Part shown: positions 63,592-64,000 of the stretch, in pieces
How positions within the stretch are numbered: the first letter of the stretch is position 1
Layout of the letters: each line of letters opens with the position of its first letter
Source: Maribacter sp. PR1
GTDB lineage: Bacteria > Bacteroidota > Bacteroidia > Flavobacteriales > Flavobacteriaceae
DNA length: 64,000 nt
Direction: 5' to 3'
Assembly (NCBI RefSeq): GCF_028464145.1
Contig: NZ_JAQPCG010000004.1
Location: 372,001-436,000, forward strand
The notes under the pieces: model-generated
Databases searched by the model: none
Seen by the model: the letters and a program-made list of their open reading frames with translations, nothing else
Told to the model about the DNA's origin: nothing
Position numbers and translations under genes: made by a program

Positions 63592-64000
63592 ATGCAGCAC
63601 ATTGTCATTATTGGAAATGGAATATCGGGCGTAACCTTGGCCCGGCACATTAGAAAACTTTCCGATAAAAATATTACCATAATTTCTGCCGAATCAGAGT
63701 ATTTCTTTTCACGTACCGCCTTAATGTATGTGTATATGGGCCACATGAAATTTGAACACACTCAGCCCTACGAAAATCATTTCTGGAAAAAAAACAGAAT
63801 CGGATTGGTACATGGATATGTCAAGCAAGTAAATGCCAAAAACAAAAACGTTTTGTTGTCCGATGGTAAAACAATTACATACGATTCGCTGGTCATCGCA
63901 ACAGGTTCAAAACCCAACAAATTTGGTTGGCCAGGTCAAGATTTAGAAGGTGTCCAAGGGCTGTATTCCAAGCAGGATTTAGAAAAGTTGGAGCAAAACG
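63592..64000 (+). CDS. FAD-dependent pyridine nucleotide-disulfide oxidoreductase, N-terminal part
   Basis: Runs off the right edge; the first 136 codons are present. It starts at ATG 63592 with IVIIGNGISGVTLARHIRK, the Rossmann GxGxxG motif that binds FAD. SRTALMYVYMG matches the FSR-L-Y stretch of NADH dehydrogenase-like and ferredoxin-reductase-like enzymes. YDSLVIATGSKPNKF near 100-114 is the ATG motif of the family. The NAD domain is outside. Its position next to DUF547 suggests that it belongs to the same accessory cluster. Confidence 0.9.
   Translation, partial: MQHIVIIGNGISGVTLARHIRKLSDKNITIISAESEYFFSRTALMYVYMGHMKFEHTQPYENHFWKKNRIGLVHGYVKQVNAKNKNVLLSDGKTITYDSLVIATGSKPNKFGWPGQDLEGVQGLYSKQDLEKLEQN

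Overview
The window comes from a member of the Bacteroidota, most likely a marine Flavobacteriaceae. The signs are AT-rich DNA, the -33 TTG / -7 TAnnTTTG promoter type, few Shine-Dalgarno sites, lipoprotein signals of the Bacteroidota kind, and lineage-typical families (GYDIA GHMP kinase, LptE after a sensor-less sigma-54 activator, MG2/plug-like exported proteins, DUF4159/DUF4175 beside MoxR-BatA genes). The genus is not resolved. Gene density is high. I see no rRNA, CRISPR, transposase, integrase or prophage, and one tRNA (Phe, GAA).

Layout. 1-2854 (minus): start of topA, an LVIVD beta-propeller lipoprotein and a membrane protein. 2925-9747 (plus): miaB, a sigma-54 activator, lptE, a TPR-like gene and secG, then groES-groEL behind a sigma-54-like promoter or dyad. 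9792-14621: a large MG2/plug-like exported protein, an unlisted 32-residue Lys/Ala micro-gene on the minus strand, an fRMsr-like GAF protein and purH. 14678-20207: the rod-shape and elongation operon mreB-mreC-mreD-PBP2-rodA. 20204-24288: an exported nuclease, msrB-msrA and a tail-specific protease. 24478-29311: surE, a small membrane protein, lpxB, an NlpC/P60 lipoprotein and comEC. 29318-32899 (minus): a peptide transporter and a DPP-IV-type peptidase, which together suit peptide scavenging. 33118-35342: HMG-CoA reductase and a GYDIA kinase of the mevalonate route. 35393-54097 is an unbroken minus-strand block. Read in its own direction it contains two TldD/PmbA proteins, a terminator, DUF4159-MoxR-DUF58-BatA-DUF4175-membrane protein, then coaX-OMP-TPR-lptC-small membrane protein-CNNM/CorC, and a PpiD-like chaperone.

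54457-54990 is the most unusual stretch. A tRNA-Phe is followed by two diverged copies of a module at about 180-bp period. Each copy has an 8-bp stem-loop (three stem pairs differ between the copies with both partners changed), a 44-base conserved block ending in a copy of the tRNA 3' end, and a hairpin.

54991-64000 is accessory. It holds a GH32 lipoprotein, then rhodanese, a TIGR04282-type transferase, a PNP-type phosphorylase and a TIGR04283-type glycosyltransferase, a set known from arsenosugar (rSAM/selenodomain-associated) neighbourhoods. Next come an Amidase_3 protein beside a paralogue that has lost its active site, a GH113-like hydrolase, a DUF547 protein and a truncated FAD oxidoreductase. 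The cluster probably continues past the right edge.
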